A stretch of DNA of 64,000 nt, from assembly GCA_963707135.1 (NCBI GenBank), contig CAVPOY010000021.1, forward strand, positions 1-64,000, given 5' to 3'. Both the position numbers and the translations under genes were made by a program. A model generated the notes under the pieces. It saw nothing but the letters and a program-made list of their open reading frames with translations, was not told where the DNA came from and ran no database searches. This DNA comes from JBGSTR01 sp963707135. Lineage in GTDB: Bacteria; Pseudomonadota; Gammaproteobacteria; Chromatiales; Chromatiaceae. Below are positions 1 to 6,903 of this stretch, in pieces (within the stretch, counting starts at the first letter, position 1; each line of letters starts with the position of its first letter).

Positions 1-89
1 TGATCCCCGTGGGCTATGACATCGACAATCTCATGGTCGCCGCGCATGAAGGCCGTATAGGCGTTGGTGTCGACAAGAATGGGACGCAT
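1..89 (-). CDS. vapC: VapC-type PIN-domain toxin, 5' end only
   Basis: The first 29 codons of a PIN-domain ribonuclease run off the left edge of the window. The translation starts MRPILVDTNAYTAFMRGD, which is the usual PIN N-terminus. It has the first catalytic aspartate in the VDTN motif and is followed by a helix. The ATG lies 4 bases after the stop of the RHH antitoxin gene, the normal antitoxin-first arrangement of vapBC. The family cleaves RNA (often tRNA) and is held inactive by its antitoxin. The remaining three or so acidic residues cannot be checked because the gene is cut. Confidence 0.8.
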   Translation of the reverse strand, partial: MRPILVDTNAYTAFMRGDHEIVDVIAHGD

Positions 90-93
90 CCGG

Positions 94-354
94 CTACTCC
101 CAAATCTCGGGTTCGATCTGGCGAGATCCGGCCGTCGCCGCCTCGAATTCCACCGCCTCGTCGGCGCTCCAGGCTCCGGCAAGCGCATCGAGATCATCGT
201 AGCGGCGTTTCACGAGCTTCCCCGGTCGCTTACCGACGCCTTGTTCGATTAGGCGTACGACCAGTGCGTTTACGCTAGAGCCTTCCTTGCGGGCAAGCCC
301 CTTGAGCGCCGCTAGGGTTTCCTCCTCGAGCCCGCGAACACTGATATTTGGCAT
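94..354 (-). CDS. vapB: FitA/VapB-like ribbon-helix-helix antitoxin
   Basis: An 86-residue protein with an N-terminal ribbon-helix-helix segment (MPNISVRGLEEETLAALKGL, then a second helix through about residue 40) that would dimerise and bind operator DNA. The acidic C-terminus (residues 55-86) is suited to wrapping round the PIN toxin. It ends just before vapC, so the two are co-translated. Autoregulation by the complex is known for the family. The upstream AT-rich sequence (360-420) contains TTGCA/TGCAA half-sites that could be the operator, which is inference. Confidence 0.8.
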   Translation of the reverse strand: MPNISVRGLEEETLAALKGLARKEGSSVNALVVRLIEQGVGKRPGKLVKRRYDDLDALAGAWSADEAVEFEAATAGSRQIEPEIWE

Positions 355-689
355 GCCATCACCTTGCTTAATTCACATTGCATGTGGTTGATGATTGCAA
401 TTTCAAAGCATCGCCTACTGAACGATAGCTCTTAGGTTTCGAGCTCCGCTCGGCCCAGCAACAAAAGCAAGCGGTCGCACGTGCCAGCCGCCCAGGCGCG
501 TTTGAACCGTGCCCGAGTGTCGTCCGCGACGGCTTGAGGCCGATGCCGGTTGGCCAATCGGCAACGTAATGGATGTCGCGGCACGAGCCAATCTGGAGAG
601 CAAAGCGTTGCTTCCGGATGGCATCCGCAGGCGGCCAGAGGCGGGCGCTGGCCGCCTGACACGGCGGCCAGGGCGCGAGTCCTATTTCC
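355..689. other. gene-free stretch
   Basis: The first 60 bases are AT-richer than the surroundings and hold the putative vapBC promoter/operator. The rest is high-GC sequence with overlapping open frames on both strands. None has a recognisable domain, a convincing ribosome-binding site or typical codon periodicity. I see no RNA gene. Confidence 0.5.
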
Positions 690-695
690 CCGACA

Positions 696-771
696 AGCCT
701 TCAGCCAAGCGCGCATCGCGTCGTCCACCCGTGTCTGCCAACCCCGGTCGGTCGCCCAACAGTTGAGGGCT
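696..771 (-). pseudogene. BrnA-like antitoxin C-terminal remnant
   Basis: In one minus-strand frame the translation reads GWQTRVDDAMRAWLKA. It closely resembles the conserved C-terminal 'GxQTRIxxxLRxxx' helix of BrnA-family antitoxins. Nothing upstream in the same frame looks like the rest of the domain, and no BrnT toxin is adjacent. It is best read as a leftover piece of a BrnTA module, directly downstream of tumA. The match is short, so chance similarity is possible. Confidence 0.35.
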
Positions 772-789
772 ACTTGGCGCGGTTCGGAC

Positions 790-1134
790 TCACGCCGCGC
801 GGCCGATGGTGAAGTCGACGTGTACGGCATCGTATGGAAATTCCACCTTGCCGTCGTCGGCCTTGTCCAGTACGCCGCACTGCACCAGCGCTTGGGTGTC
901 GGTGTGCACGCCCTTGACGTCGCGCCCGAGCTGGCGCGCGAGCGCACGCACGCCCACGGGGCCCTGTCCAGCCAGGGCCTTGAGGATGGTCCACCGGTTG
1001 GGAGTGAGCGTGCGCCACAGCGCCTCGGGGCTTTCGAAGGAAATATAGTCGCCCACGTGTTCGCCGCGAAAGGCCGCCTGGGTTCGGGCGTTGAGGGCCG
1101 CGCGGTCGGCCACGTCAATGGTAACAGTCTTCAT
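790..1134 (-). CDS. tumA: TumA-type antitoxin / HVO_A0114-family wHTH DNA-binding protein
   Basis: A 114-residue protein starting MKTVTIDVADRAALNART. The central region has a winged-helix pattern (LTPNRWTILKALAGQGPVGV, then ARQLGRDVKGVHTDTQALVQ as recognition helix, then a wing ending in VHVDF). This matches the HVO_A0114 family, which is paired with TumE toxins. Its ATG overlaps the toxin stop by 4 bases (ATGA), so the pair is translationally coupled, with the toxin gene first. It presumably neutralises TumE and represses the operon through the palindrome upstream. Confidence 0.75.
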   Translation of the reverse strand: MKTVTIDVADRAALNARTQAAFRGEHVGDYISFESPEALWRTLTPNRWTILKALAGQGPVGVRALARQLGRDVKGVHTDTQALVQCGVLDKADDGKVEFPYDAVHVDFTIGRAA

Positions 1135-1415
1135 GTTGCCCTCCAGTTGTCCACGTCGCGCCAAAAATCTCCCAGCAGGGTGTCGAGATCGGTGAACGCG
1201 CAGGACGTTTCCTGACCGCCAACATGCTTGTGGTCGCCCTTGCCGGCCTCGTTGTCGTAGCGGACCACGCATTCGCCGGCCACGACATAGGCAAGCCGGT
1301 ATTTGAGCGCATGTCCGCTACCAGGCAGCGGGGCCGGCAACTGCCAGACCACGATCTCGACGAAGGCGTTGTCTCCCGCGGGCTGCCGGAGCTTCAGCAG
1401 GTTTCGAGCGTCCAT
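1131..1415 (-). CDS. tumE: TumE-family toxin
   Basis: A 94-residue small protein. Its layout matches the TumE toxin family of TumE/TumA modules: a short N-terminal helix, then VEIVVWQLPAPLPGSGHALKY, then an antiparallel sheet with RLAYVVAGECVVRYDNEAG and the conserved GKGDHKH segment. TumE proteins are small ribonuclease-like toxins, so the conserved DH/KH residues are candidate active-site positions. That is inference. The gene precedes its antitoxin and overlaps it by 4 bases. A perfect inverted repeat lies 11 bases upstream of the start. Confidence 0.75.
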   Translation of the reverse strand: MDARNLLKLRQPAGDNAFVEIVVWQLPAPLPGSGHALKYRLAYVVAGECVVRYDNEAGKGDHKHVGGQETSCAFTDLDTLLGDFWRDVDNWRAT

Positions 1416-1426
1416 GTTGGAAACAA

Positions 1427-1451
1427 TGACAACAGCGAGGGCATGTTGTCA
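1427..1451. promoter_or_regulatory. inverted-repeat operator of tumEA
   Basis: Perfect 8-bp arms TGACAACA and TGTTGTCA are separated by 9 bases, immediately upstream of the tumE start codon. Position and symmetry fit an autoregulatory operator bound by the winged-helix antitoxin. Binding itself is inference. Confidence 0.6.
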
Positions 1452-1524
1452 ATCGCGGAGCTCAATGGGGCGGGTGTCGCCTCGAACGCGAAACGCTACC
1501 CGTGTCAATCATGCTTGAAGACTC

Positions 1525-2478
1525 TTACCGCGGAACCGAATTTTCCAGCTTGCCGCTGTCGCCGTCCGCGCTAACCCACGCCCAGGTGCGCAGCAATCCC
1601 GGCTCCAGCTCGGTTCGCGGCATCCACCCCGTTGCCGCCCGCAGGCGCGCGGTATTCAGCACGATGGCGCGCACGTCGACCTCGCGCGCCGGTCGCGCAA
1701 CGGTCTCGATCTCGCGGCCGGTGACCGTCTCGACCAGCCGGATCAGTCCCGAGATCGACGTGCCTACCCCGGACCCGACGTTGAAGGTCCCCGAGACGTC
1801 CGGGTGGGCGATCAGCCGCTCGAAGGCTTCGACGGCATCATCGATGAACAGGTAATCGCGCACGGCGCTGCCGTCGCCCCAGATCTCGAGGGGCTCGGCG
1901 CGCAGGGCCTTGTCCAGCAGGGTGCGCACCAGTCCGAAGCCGTCGCGAGCCGCCTGGCCCGGGCCGTAGAGGTTGGACGGGCGAACGATGGTGAGCGGGA
2001 TCCTGGTGTTGTGGGCGAAAGAGGTGAAGAACGCCTCCAGCGCGGTTTTGCCGGCCGCGTGACTGGATAAGGGATTGGGCGGATGCGACTCGTCCGTCGG
2101 CAGCCGCTCGGGGTTGCCGTAGATGGCGCCGCCGCTCGAAACGAAGATCAGTCGGTCCGGAACGCACCTGGCCAGGATCTCGAGCAGCCGGGCCGCGGGC
2201 AGAAGATTCTCGATGGCGTCGACGGAGGAACGGCCGGCCGATAACCCTGGGGTGGTGGTCGAGGCGAGGTGCACCAAGGTGCCGCAGATCCGGAGCAGCG
2301 GCACGACGACGTCGGGGTCGTCCTGGCTGCCGCGATGAAATGTAATGCCGTCCCGGACTCCTGGCACGGTGGTGCGCGACAGGATGTGGGGCTCCTGTCC
2401 AGCGGCGGCGAGCGCGTGTGCCAGTGCAAGGCCGAGAAAGCCGCTTCCGCCGACGAGCAAGATACCCTGTCTATCCAC
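1525..2478 (-). CDS. NAD-dependent epimerase/dehydratase (GalE/WcaG-like)
   Basis: A 317-residue extended SDR enzyme that probably interconverts nucleotide-sugars for surface glycan synthesis. The Rossmann motif GGSGFLG is near residue 10, followed by the SSGGAIYG strand, NLYGPGQ, and the C-terminal substrate domain with VRDYLFIDDAVEAF. The GTG start overlaps the stop of the upstream glycosyltransferase by 8 bases, so the two are coupled. Oddity: the catalytic YxxxK is read as HAAGK (codon CAC). The proton-donor tyrosine is therefore replaced by histidine, while the lysine and upstream serines remain. This is either altered chemistry or one base error. Confidence 0.85.
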   Translation of the reverse strand: MDRQGILLVGGSGFLGLALAHALAAAGQEPHILSRTTVPGVRDGITFHRGSQDDPDVVVPLLRICGTLVHLASTTTPGLSAGRSSVDAIENLLPAARLLEILARCVPDRLIFVSSGGAIYGNPERLPTDESHPPNPLSSHAAGKTALEAFFTSFAHNTRIPLTIVRPSNLYGPGQAARDGFGLVRTLLDKALRAEPLEIWGDGSAVRDYLFIDDAVEAFERLIAHPDVSGTFNVGSGVGTSISGLIRLVETVTGREIETVARPAREVDVRAIVLNTARLRAATGWMPRTELEPGLLRTWAWVSADGDSGKLENSVPR

Positions 2479-3574
2479 CGCGGATCGAGGTGCGCCCGAG
2501 CAGCGCTTCATAGGTGTCGATGCAGCGCGTGGCGCAGTCGTCCCAGGTTCCGATCCGCTCCCGGACCCAGGCACGAGCGGCCGCGCCGACCTTCGCCGAT
2601 ATCAGGGGATCTTCCGCCTGACTCAGCGCGGCAACGAGCTCGTCGCGGCTGTCGACGAGCCAGCCCGTTTCGCCATGGCGGATCAGATCCGCATGCGCGG
2701 AGATGCGGCTCGCGATGATCGGAAGCCCGGCGGCCATCGCCTCGATCAGCACCTGGGGTCTGCCTTCATCGTGGCGGCTCAGGGTGAGCAGTCCGGTCGC
2801 GCGCGGAAACCACTGGTCGCGAAGCCTGTCTGGATCGGTCGGCCCGAGCCGCTCGATCCAGTCCGGCAAATCGATTGCCTCTTGTGCCGGACCAAGCAGC
2901 TCGAGCTTGCGCCCCGCGCCGAAGAGCCCTTCGCCCCATTCGGGCAGGTCGCCGATCTTGTTTCGCGTGACCCGAGAAACCACGATCCATTCGTGCCGAA
3001 TTGACGGTTCTCTGACCAGGCCGAACCATTCCGCTGCCACGCCGAAGGGGTTGGGCGCGATCCGGGCGACATCACCGAACCGCTCTTCGAGCGCGGCGGC
3101 CATCCACCCGGCATTCGGCGCGAGTACCGTCGGGCGCCGCGCGAACGCGCGCCGCAGGAGCCTAGTCATGCCCCACAGGCGCAGCAGCCCGAAGTCACTC
3201 CCGAGCACGCTGATATAGGCCGGCCGCCGATCGTCCGGGAGGCCCAGCGCGAGCTGCAGCCAGTTGACGTGGTAGAGCTGGGCCGAGCTGTTCCGGCATG
3301 CCGCTTTGAGACGCGCGAGTACTCGCCGCGCCGTCAGAATGCCTCGCGCCGGATGGGTCCTTAGCAGATGCGCGATACCGCCACGCTGCAGCAGCGTCCT
3401 CAGCGCGTCGGAGTCCTCCACGGAGTTGGCCGTGACCACGCCGCCCGGCAAGTCGCCCGGCGGACCCCACAGCGACAATCGCACCCGCCCGGACCGATCC
3501 AGGGCCGCGGCGAGCTGATGGATGAAGCGTCCCTTCCAATCGGAAGCGTCGCTCGGGTATGAGGTGGTCGCCAT
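2471..3574 (-). CDS. GT4-family glycosyltransferase
   Basis: A retaining GT-B glycosyltransferase of about 367 residues. The N-terminal strand MATTSYPSDASDWKGRF is typical of the acceptor domain. The C-terminal donor domain carries VVSRVTRNK, LLTLSRHDEGRPQVLIEA (the EX7E region) and GLPIIASRI. ATG at 3574 was chosen because a GAGG box lies 5 bases upstream. The frame stays open further upstream towards the lipoprotein gene, so a TTG or GTG start is possible. It is followed directly by the epimerase and probably adds a sugar to a lipid-linked or exported glycan. Confidence 0.8.
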   Translation of the reverse strand: MATTSYPSDASDWKGRFIHQLAAALDRSGRVRLSLWGPPGDLPGGVVTANSVEDSDALRTLLQRGGIAHLLRTHPARGILTARRVLARLKAACRNSSAQLYHVNWLQLALGLPDDRRPAYISVLGSDFGLLRLWGMTRLLRRAFARRPTVLAPNAGWMAAALEERFGDVARIAPNPFGVAAEWFGLVREPSIRHEWIVVSRVTRNKIGDLPEWGEGLFGAGRKLELLGPAQEAIDLPDWIERLGPTDPDRLRDQWFPRATGLLTLSRHDEGRPQVLIEAMAAGLPIIASRISAHADLIRHGETGWLVDSRDELVAALSQAEDPLISAKVGAAARAWVRERIGTWDDCATRCIDTYEALLGRTSIRGG

Positions 3575-3675
3575 GAGCACCTCGAGAGCCGCTGATGTGG
3601 TCCCCGCGTGTGTCAGACCTTGCGCGGCTGGTGCGGACCGGATAGGACCGTCGATGGCCGGTGTATCGAGCGGCT

Positions 3676-4401
3676 TCAAAATCGCATCAGCTCCTGCTCC
3701 CGCCGTGTCACCAAGAGCTCCTGATAACCGAATACGGCACTGAGATGGTGCAGCAAGGCATGGCCGCCTTCTGAGCGCCACAGCTCGTTTAGCGCCTTCT
3801 CGATCGCCGCATAGCGGGCGAGGGGGTCCCTGGGCCATTTCCCCCGTTTATCCAGCTCGCGGATCAGCTCGAGCCACAACTGGCTCGCCCCCATGATGAA
3901 GTGCGGCCAGGCCGTCTGCATCGCCGGCGACCAGCTGTCATCGGACGTGTCCGCTATGTTCGGCCGGGTCGGTTGACCGGGGTCGTCGAAAAGCACGTCT
4001 TCCAGGATTCCGCGCTTTCGCAGGCGAGCGACCCATGGGTCAGCCGCTATGCGTGCGTTTACGCGCGCTGCCGTGGTCGGCGTGGCCATGAATATGAAGC
4101 TGAAACGCCGCCCGGCCTCGTCCGGCGCCGCCCGCCGATGGAACCGCCAAAGGACGATCGCTTCGCGCTCCGTCTCCAGCACCGGACCGATCACCCGATC
4201 GGCCAGCAGCAAGTCCGGATACCACAGGGGTTCCTCGCCTTCCGGCCAGCGCAGGCGGAAGCGGACGTACCACCAACTCGCTTGCGACTCGGCGACGGGC
4301 TTCTTAGGCGGCTCCTCCTTGACCACAACCGGCTGTGCCGCGCACCCAGCCAGCAAGGCCGTCAGCCCTAGAAGAAGCGCTCTCAGCAAAAAAATGTGCA
4401 C
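3676..4401 (-). CDS. hypothetical lipoprotein
   Basis: A 241-residue protein with a lipoprotein signal peptide (MHIFLLRALLLGLTALLAGC, lipobox LAGC, Cys20). It has a short charged/proline linker and then a soluble domain rich in Trp and Arg. I do not recognise a family. The domain contains a run of alternating strands (WWYVRFRLRWPEG, LWYPDLLLADRVI, AIVLWRFHRRA, FSFIFMAT) suggesting a beta-sheet core, then a helical C-terminus. It lies between two glycosyltransferase genes on the same strand, so a role at the outer membrane in glycan export or attachment is conceivable but unproven. Confidence 0.65.
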   Translation of the reverse strand: MHIFLLRALLLGLTALLAGCAAQPVVVKEEPPKKPVAESQASWWYVRFRLRWPEGEEPLWYPDLLLADRVIGPVLETEREAIVLWRFHRRAAPDEAGRRFSFIFMATPTTAARVNARIAADPWVARLRKRGILEDVLFDDPGQPTRPNIADTSDDSWSPAMQTAWPHFIMGASQLWLELIRELDKRGKWPRDPLARYAAIEKALNELWRSEGGHALLHHLSAVFGYQELLVTRREQELMRF

Positions 4402-4477
4402 GTTTTCAGAATCGTACCGGAACGCCAGGGCCTGTGGATCACGGCGCGTTTAGCTCCATACGGTAAGCCCTCGGCCG

Positions 4478-5375
4478 CTAATCGCGCCGCGTTCGGCGCC
4501 GGTCGTCCTCGGCTCCCTTGTAGTGCAGCGCCGAGATCTGCTCCGAGACGATTCCGATCAGGAAGATCAGCAGGGAGCCGATGAACAGAACGGAGCCCAT
4601 GTTCGTGAAGCGCCCCGCGTGGTAGTAGGTGTAGCCATAGTGGGCGAGGCCCCCAAGGAAGAACAGGAAGCTGATCGGCAGAAAGAACCGCATCGGCGAG
4701 AACAGGGCGCCGATCTTCAGAATGATGAGGAAGAAACGCGCGCCGTCGTGCAGTTGGCGGATATGACTCTTGCCGGATCGCGGGTTCGCCCGGATCGGGA
4801 TGTAGCCGACCGGGAACCCCGAGCGGAAAAAGGCCATGGTGCTGGTGGTGGGGTAAGAGAACCCGTTGGGCAGCAGATAGAGGAACTTCCGGAAATGCCG
4901 AGCCCGCACGGCCCGGAACCCGGAGGTGAGATCCGCGATCGGATAACCGGTCATCCAGGAGGCGAGGCGGTTGTAGAACTGGTTCGCCAGCCGCCTTCCG
5001 ATGGAGGCGTGGCTGTCGGCCTGCCGCGCCCCGACCACCATCTCGTAGCCCTCGTCCAGCTTGGCCAGCAGGCGCGGGATGTCCGCCGGGTCGTGCTGAC
5101 CGTCGGCGTCCATGAAAACCAGGATCTCGCCTTCGCGCATGGCGCGCCCCGGTCTTGACGGCGGCGCCGTTGCCCATCCGATAGGGGTGCGAGAGGACCC
5201 GCGCCCCCTGGGCGCGCGCAACCTCCGCGGTCGAGTCCGTCGAGCCGTCGTTCACAACGATCAGCTCGGCTTCCGGTTGCAGCTTGCGGATTTCCGCGAG
5301 CAGCCCACCAAGCGCAGGTGCCTCGTTGTGAGCGGGGATAATGACGGTTACGCTGACGGGTCCTGGCTCAGTCAA
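4478..5375 (-). CDS. GT2 family glycosyltransferase with C-terminal membrane anchor (one frameshift)
   Basis: A DPM1/GtrB-like glycosyltransferase that would transfer a sugar from an NDP donor to a lipid carrier. The N-terminus MTEPGPVSVTVIIPAHNEAP and IVVNDGSTDST give the donor site. After a frame change the metal motif FMDADGQHDPADIP, then TSGFRAVRAR, and two C-terminal membrane helices follow. The frame break is at about 5136: the second copy of this sequence at 6410-6738 has one base fewer exactly there and stays in frame. Start to stop is 898 bases, i.e. 299 codons plus one. It is probably intact in reality. Confidence 0.8.
5021..5350. repeat. duplicated GT2 patch, copy A
   Basis: About 330 bases match 6410-6738 with roughly ten substitutions by eye and one indel (extra base near 5136). 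Homology stops abruptly at both ends inside coding sequence. The two copies are in the same orientation and flank the higBA module. Confidence 0.85.
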
Positions 5376-5625
5376 CTGGATCTCTCAGTATCGGCGTGGT
5401 ACAGCAGAACCCGTTCCGCCCTTGGAACGCCTTCGACCGCGATTGCAAGCCGTTACCATTAAGCTTACCCGTCATGCCTGTAGGGACTGCCGGTATCCAG
5501 AGCACATGGACGCGGTCGCGGCCTGCCATCCGTGGGGCCTGGGCTCCGGCAATCCCCCGCCAATCCATGCCGGGGCAGGCTCTGCCGGAACGACGTCCTC
5601 TCGCTAACTTAGCGGCATTGGCGCT

Positions 5626-5985
5626 TCAGGCGTCCGAGTGGGGGCTGCGCTCAACGGTTGTCGTCTTCCTGCGCCGAGGCGCTTGCTTCACGCCAATATG
5701 CTTAATGACCACTGGCGGGCGATTCGGAAACTGGGCCACAAGATCGAGCTTGCCGCCCATGCTCTCGACATAGTGCCGGAGCGTCGACAACAACATATCG
5801 CTGCGCTTCTCCAGCCGCGAGATGGTGTCTTGTCCGACGCCGAGCACCGTCGCCAATTCCTCTTGCGTCTGTTTTGCGGCCTTGCGCAGATCCTTGAGCG
5901 TCGCCAACTCCATGGCTCGCTCCTCGACGCGCTGGCGGCGCGGTACCGGCAGTGCGGCCATGATGTCATCGAGTTTTCTTGACAT
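5626..5985 (-). CDS. higA: HigA/XRE-family antitoxin
   Basis: A 119-residue helix-turn-helix antitoxin. After an N-terminal helix (MSRKLDDIMAALPVPRRQRV) comes a Cro/C1-type HTH at about residues 40-80 (LRKAAKQTQEELATVLGVGQ, DTISRLEKRSD), then a basic C-terminal tail. The start overlaps the 3' end of the toxin gene by 20 bases, giving the toxin-first order usual for HigBA. It should neutralise HigB and, with it, repress the operon. A longer upstream start is possible but would overlap the toxin more deeply. Confidence 0.85.
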   Translation of the reverse strand: MSRKLDDIMAALPVPRRQRVEERAMELATLKDLRKAAKQTQEELATVLGVGQDTISRLEKRSDMLLSTLRHYVESMGGKLDLVAQFPNRPPVVIKHIGVKQAPRRRKTTTVERSPHSDA

Positions 5986-6358
5986 GCTGAGACTCTTTGG
6001 TTTTGGTCGCGGCCAATGTCGCGAGGTGTCCTTTATACCGATCATCCGCGGCCGTGATCAATCGTTTGTAAAAGCGCCGTTGGCCCACCCCGGCCTTGTC
6101 ACCCCCGACCAGCAGGATGGCCTGGCGTTGGGGATCGAACGCAAAGGCGACGCGCCAGACCTCGCCGTTCCAGGAGAACCGGAGCTCCTTCATGTTGGCG
6201 TGCCGCGACCCCTTGAGGGTGTCGACCGTCGGCCGTCCCAGGTTCGGGCCGAATTCCGACAGTAGCTTGGCATGCGCCAGCAACTCATCCTGTAGATCCT
6301 CGTCGAACGCCGCGAATTCGGTGTCGAAGTCGTCGTGGAACAGGACGGTCCATGTCAT
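5966..6358 (-). CDS. higB: HigB-like RelE/ParE-superfamily toxin (Gp49 family)
   Basis: A 130-residue toxin of the phage-derived Gp49/HigB group. MTWTVLFHDDFDTEFAAF opens the fold. KELRFSWNGEVWRVAFAFDP carries the basic residues typical of the mRNA-cleaving surface, and ILLVGGDKAGVGQRRFYKRL is the classic final strand and helix. Known relatives are ribosome-dependent mRNA endonucleases. The gene sits between two copies of a glycosyltransferase segment, which suggests the module arrived or rearranged together with that duplication. Confidence 0.85.
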   Translation of the reverse strand: MTWTVLFHDDFDTEFAAFDEDLQDELLAHAKLLSEFGPNLGRPTVDTLKGSRHANMKELRFSWNGEVWRVAFAFDPQRQAILLVGGDKAGVGQRRFYKRLITAADDRYKGHLATLAATKTKESQHVKKTR

Positions 6359-6367
6359 AGGTAAATT

Positions 6368-6383
6368 ATGGCTTCGAAGTCAT
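6368..6383. promoter_or_regulatory. palindromic operator of higBA
   Basis: ATGGCTTCGAAGTCAT is a 16-base near-perfect palindrome (central CTTCGAAG is exact, one mismatched pair outside) 10 bases upstream of the higB start. It is the natural binding site for the XRE antitoxin. An AT-rich -10-like CATAAT on the minus strand overlaps its edge. Confidence 0.5.
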
Positions 6384-6763
6384 ATGAAGGCAAATCCCGA
6401 TATGTCCGCCTGCCGCTCCCTGACCGCCATTCCGTAGCCCTCGTCCAACTTGGCCAGCAGGCGCGGAATGTCCGCCGGGTCGTGCTGACCGTCGGCGTCC
6501 ATGAAAACCAGGATCTCGCCTTCGGCATGGCGCGCCCCGGTCTTGACGGCGGCGCCGTTGCCCATCCGATAGGGGTGCGAGAGGACCCGCGCCCCCTGGG
6601 CGCGCGCAACCTCCGCGGTCGAGTCCGAGGAGCCGTCGTTCACGACGATCAGCTCGGCTTCCGGTTGCAGCTTGCGGATTTCCGCGAGCAGACCACCAAG
6701 CGCAGGCGCCTCGTTGTGGGCGGGGATAACGACGGTAACCGTCGGGGAGGGTTGGCTAGGCAA
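6380..6763 (-). pseudogene. GT2 glycosyltransferase, 5' fragment (copy B)
   Basis: The first ~118 residues of a GT2 glycosyltransferase are nearly identical to the neighbour at 4478-5375, including IVVNDGSSDST and FMDADGQHDPADIP. The reading frame is uninterrupted where copy A is shifted. It then diverges after RQAD into seven unrelated residues and a stop, so the acceptor-binding part and membrane anchor are missing. It cannot encode a working enzyme by itself. The truncation point abuts the higBA promoter. Confidence 0.8.
6410..6738. repeat. duplicated GT2 patch, copy B
   Basis: Partner of 5021-5350 in direct orientation. The sequences outside the patch (N-terminal codons and the 3' side) are unrelated between copies, so recombination or gene conversion between partial paralogues is likely. 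Confidence 0.85.
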
Positions 6764-6903
6764 GACGGTGATCCAAATAGCCTGGGTTCTTATGCGGTCA
6801 ACCGGGGCGCGGTACGTGGACTCTCTGGATGGTTCGCACCCTGGAACACACGCGACTCACATCGCCGGGATAAACAAGGATCAGCATGAATTCCGCAACA
6901 TTT

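Noticed and set aside
432..1118. 228-codon minus-strand frame overlapping tumA
   Set aside because: Most of it is a shadow of tumA in another frame. Only the short BrnA-like piece in it is informative.
5376..5625. Short minus-strand frame between the GT2 gene and higA
   Set aside because: Contains a TCATGCC...GGTATCCAGAG pattern reminiscent of dispersed intergenic repeats. No start context or domain.
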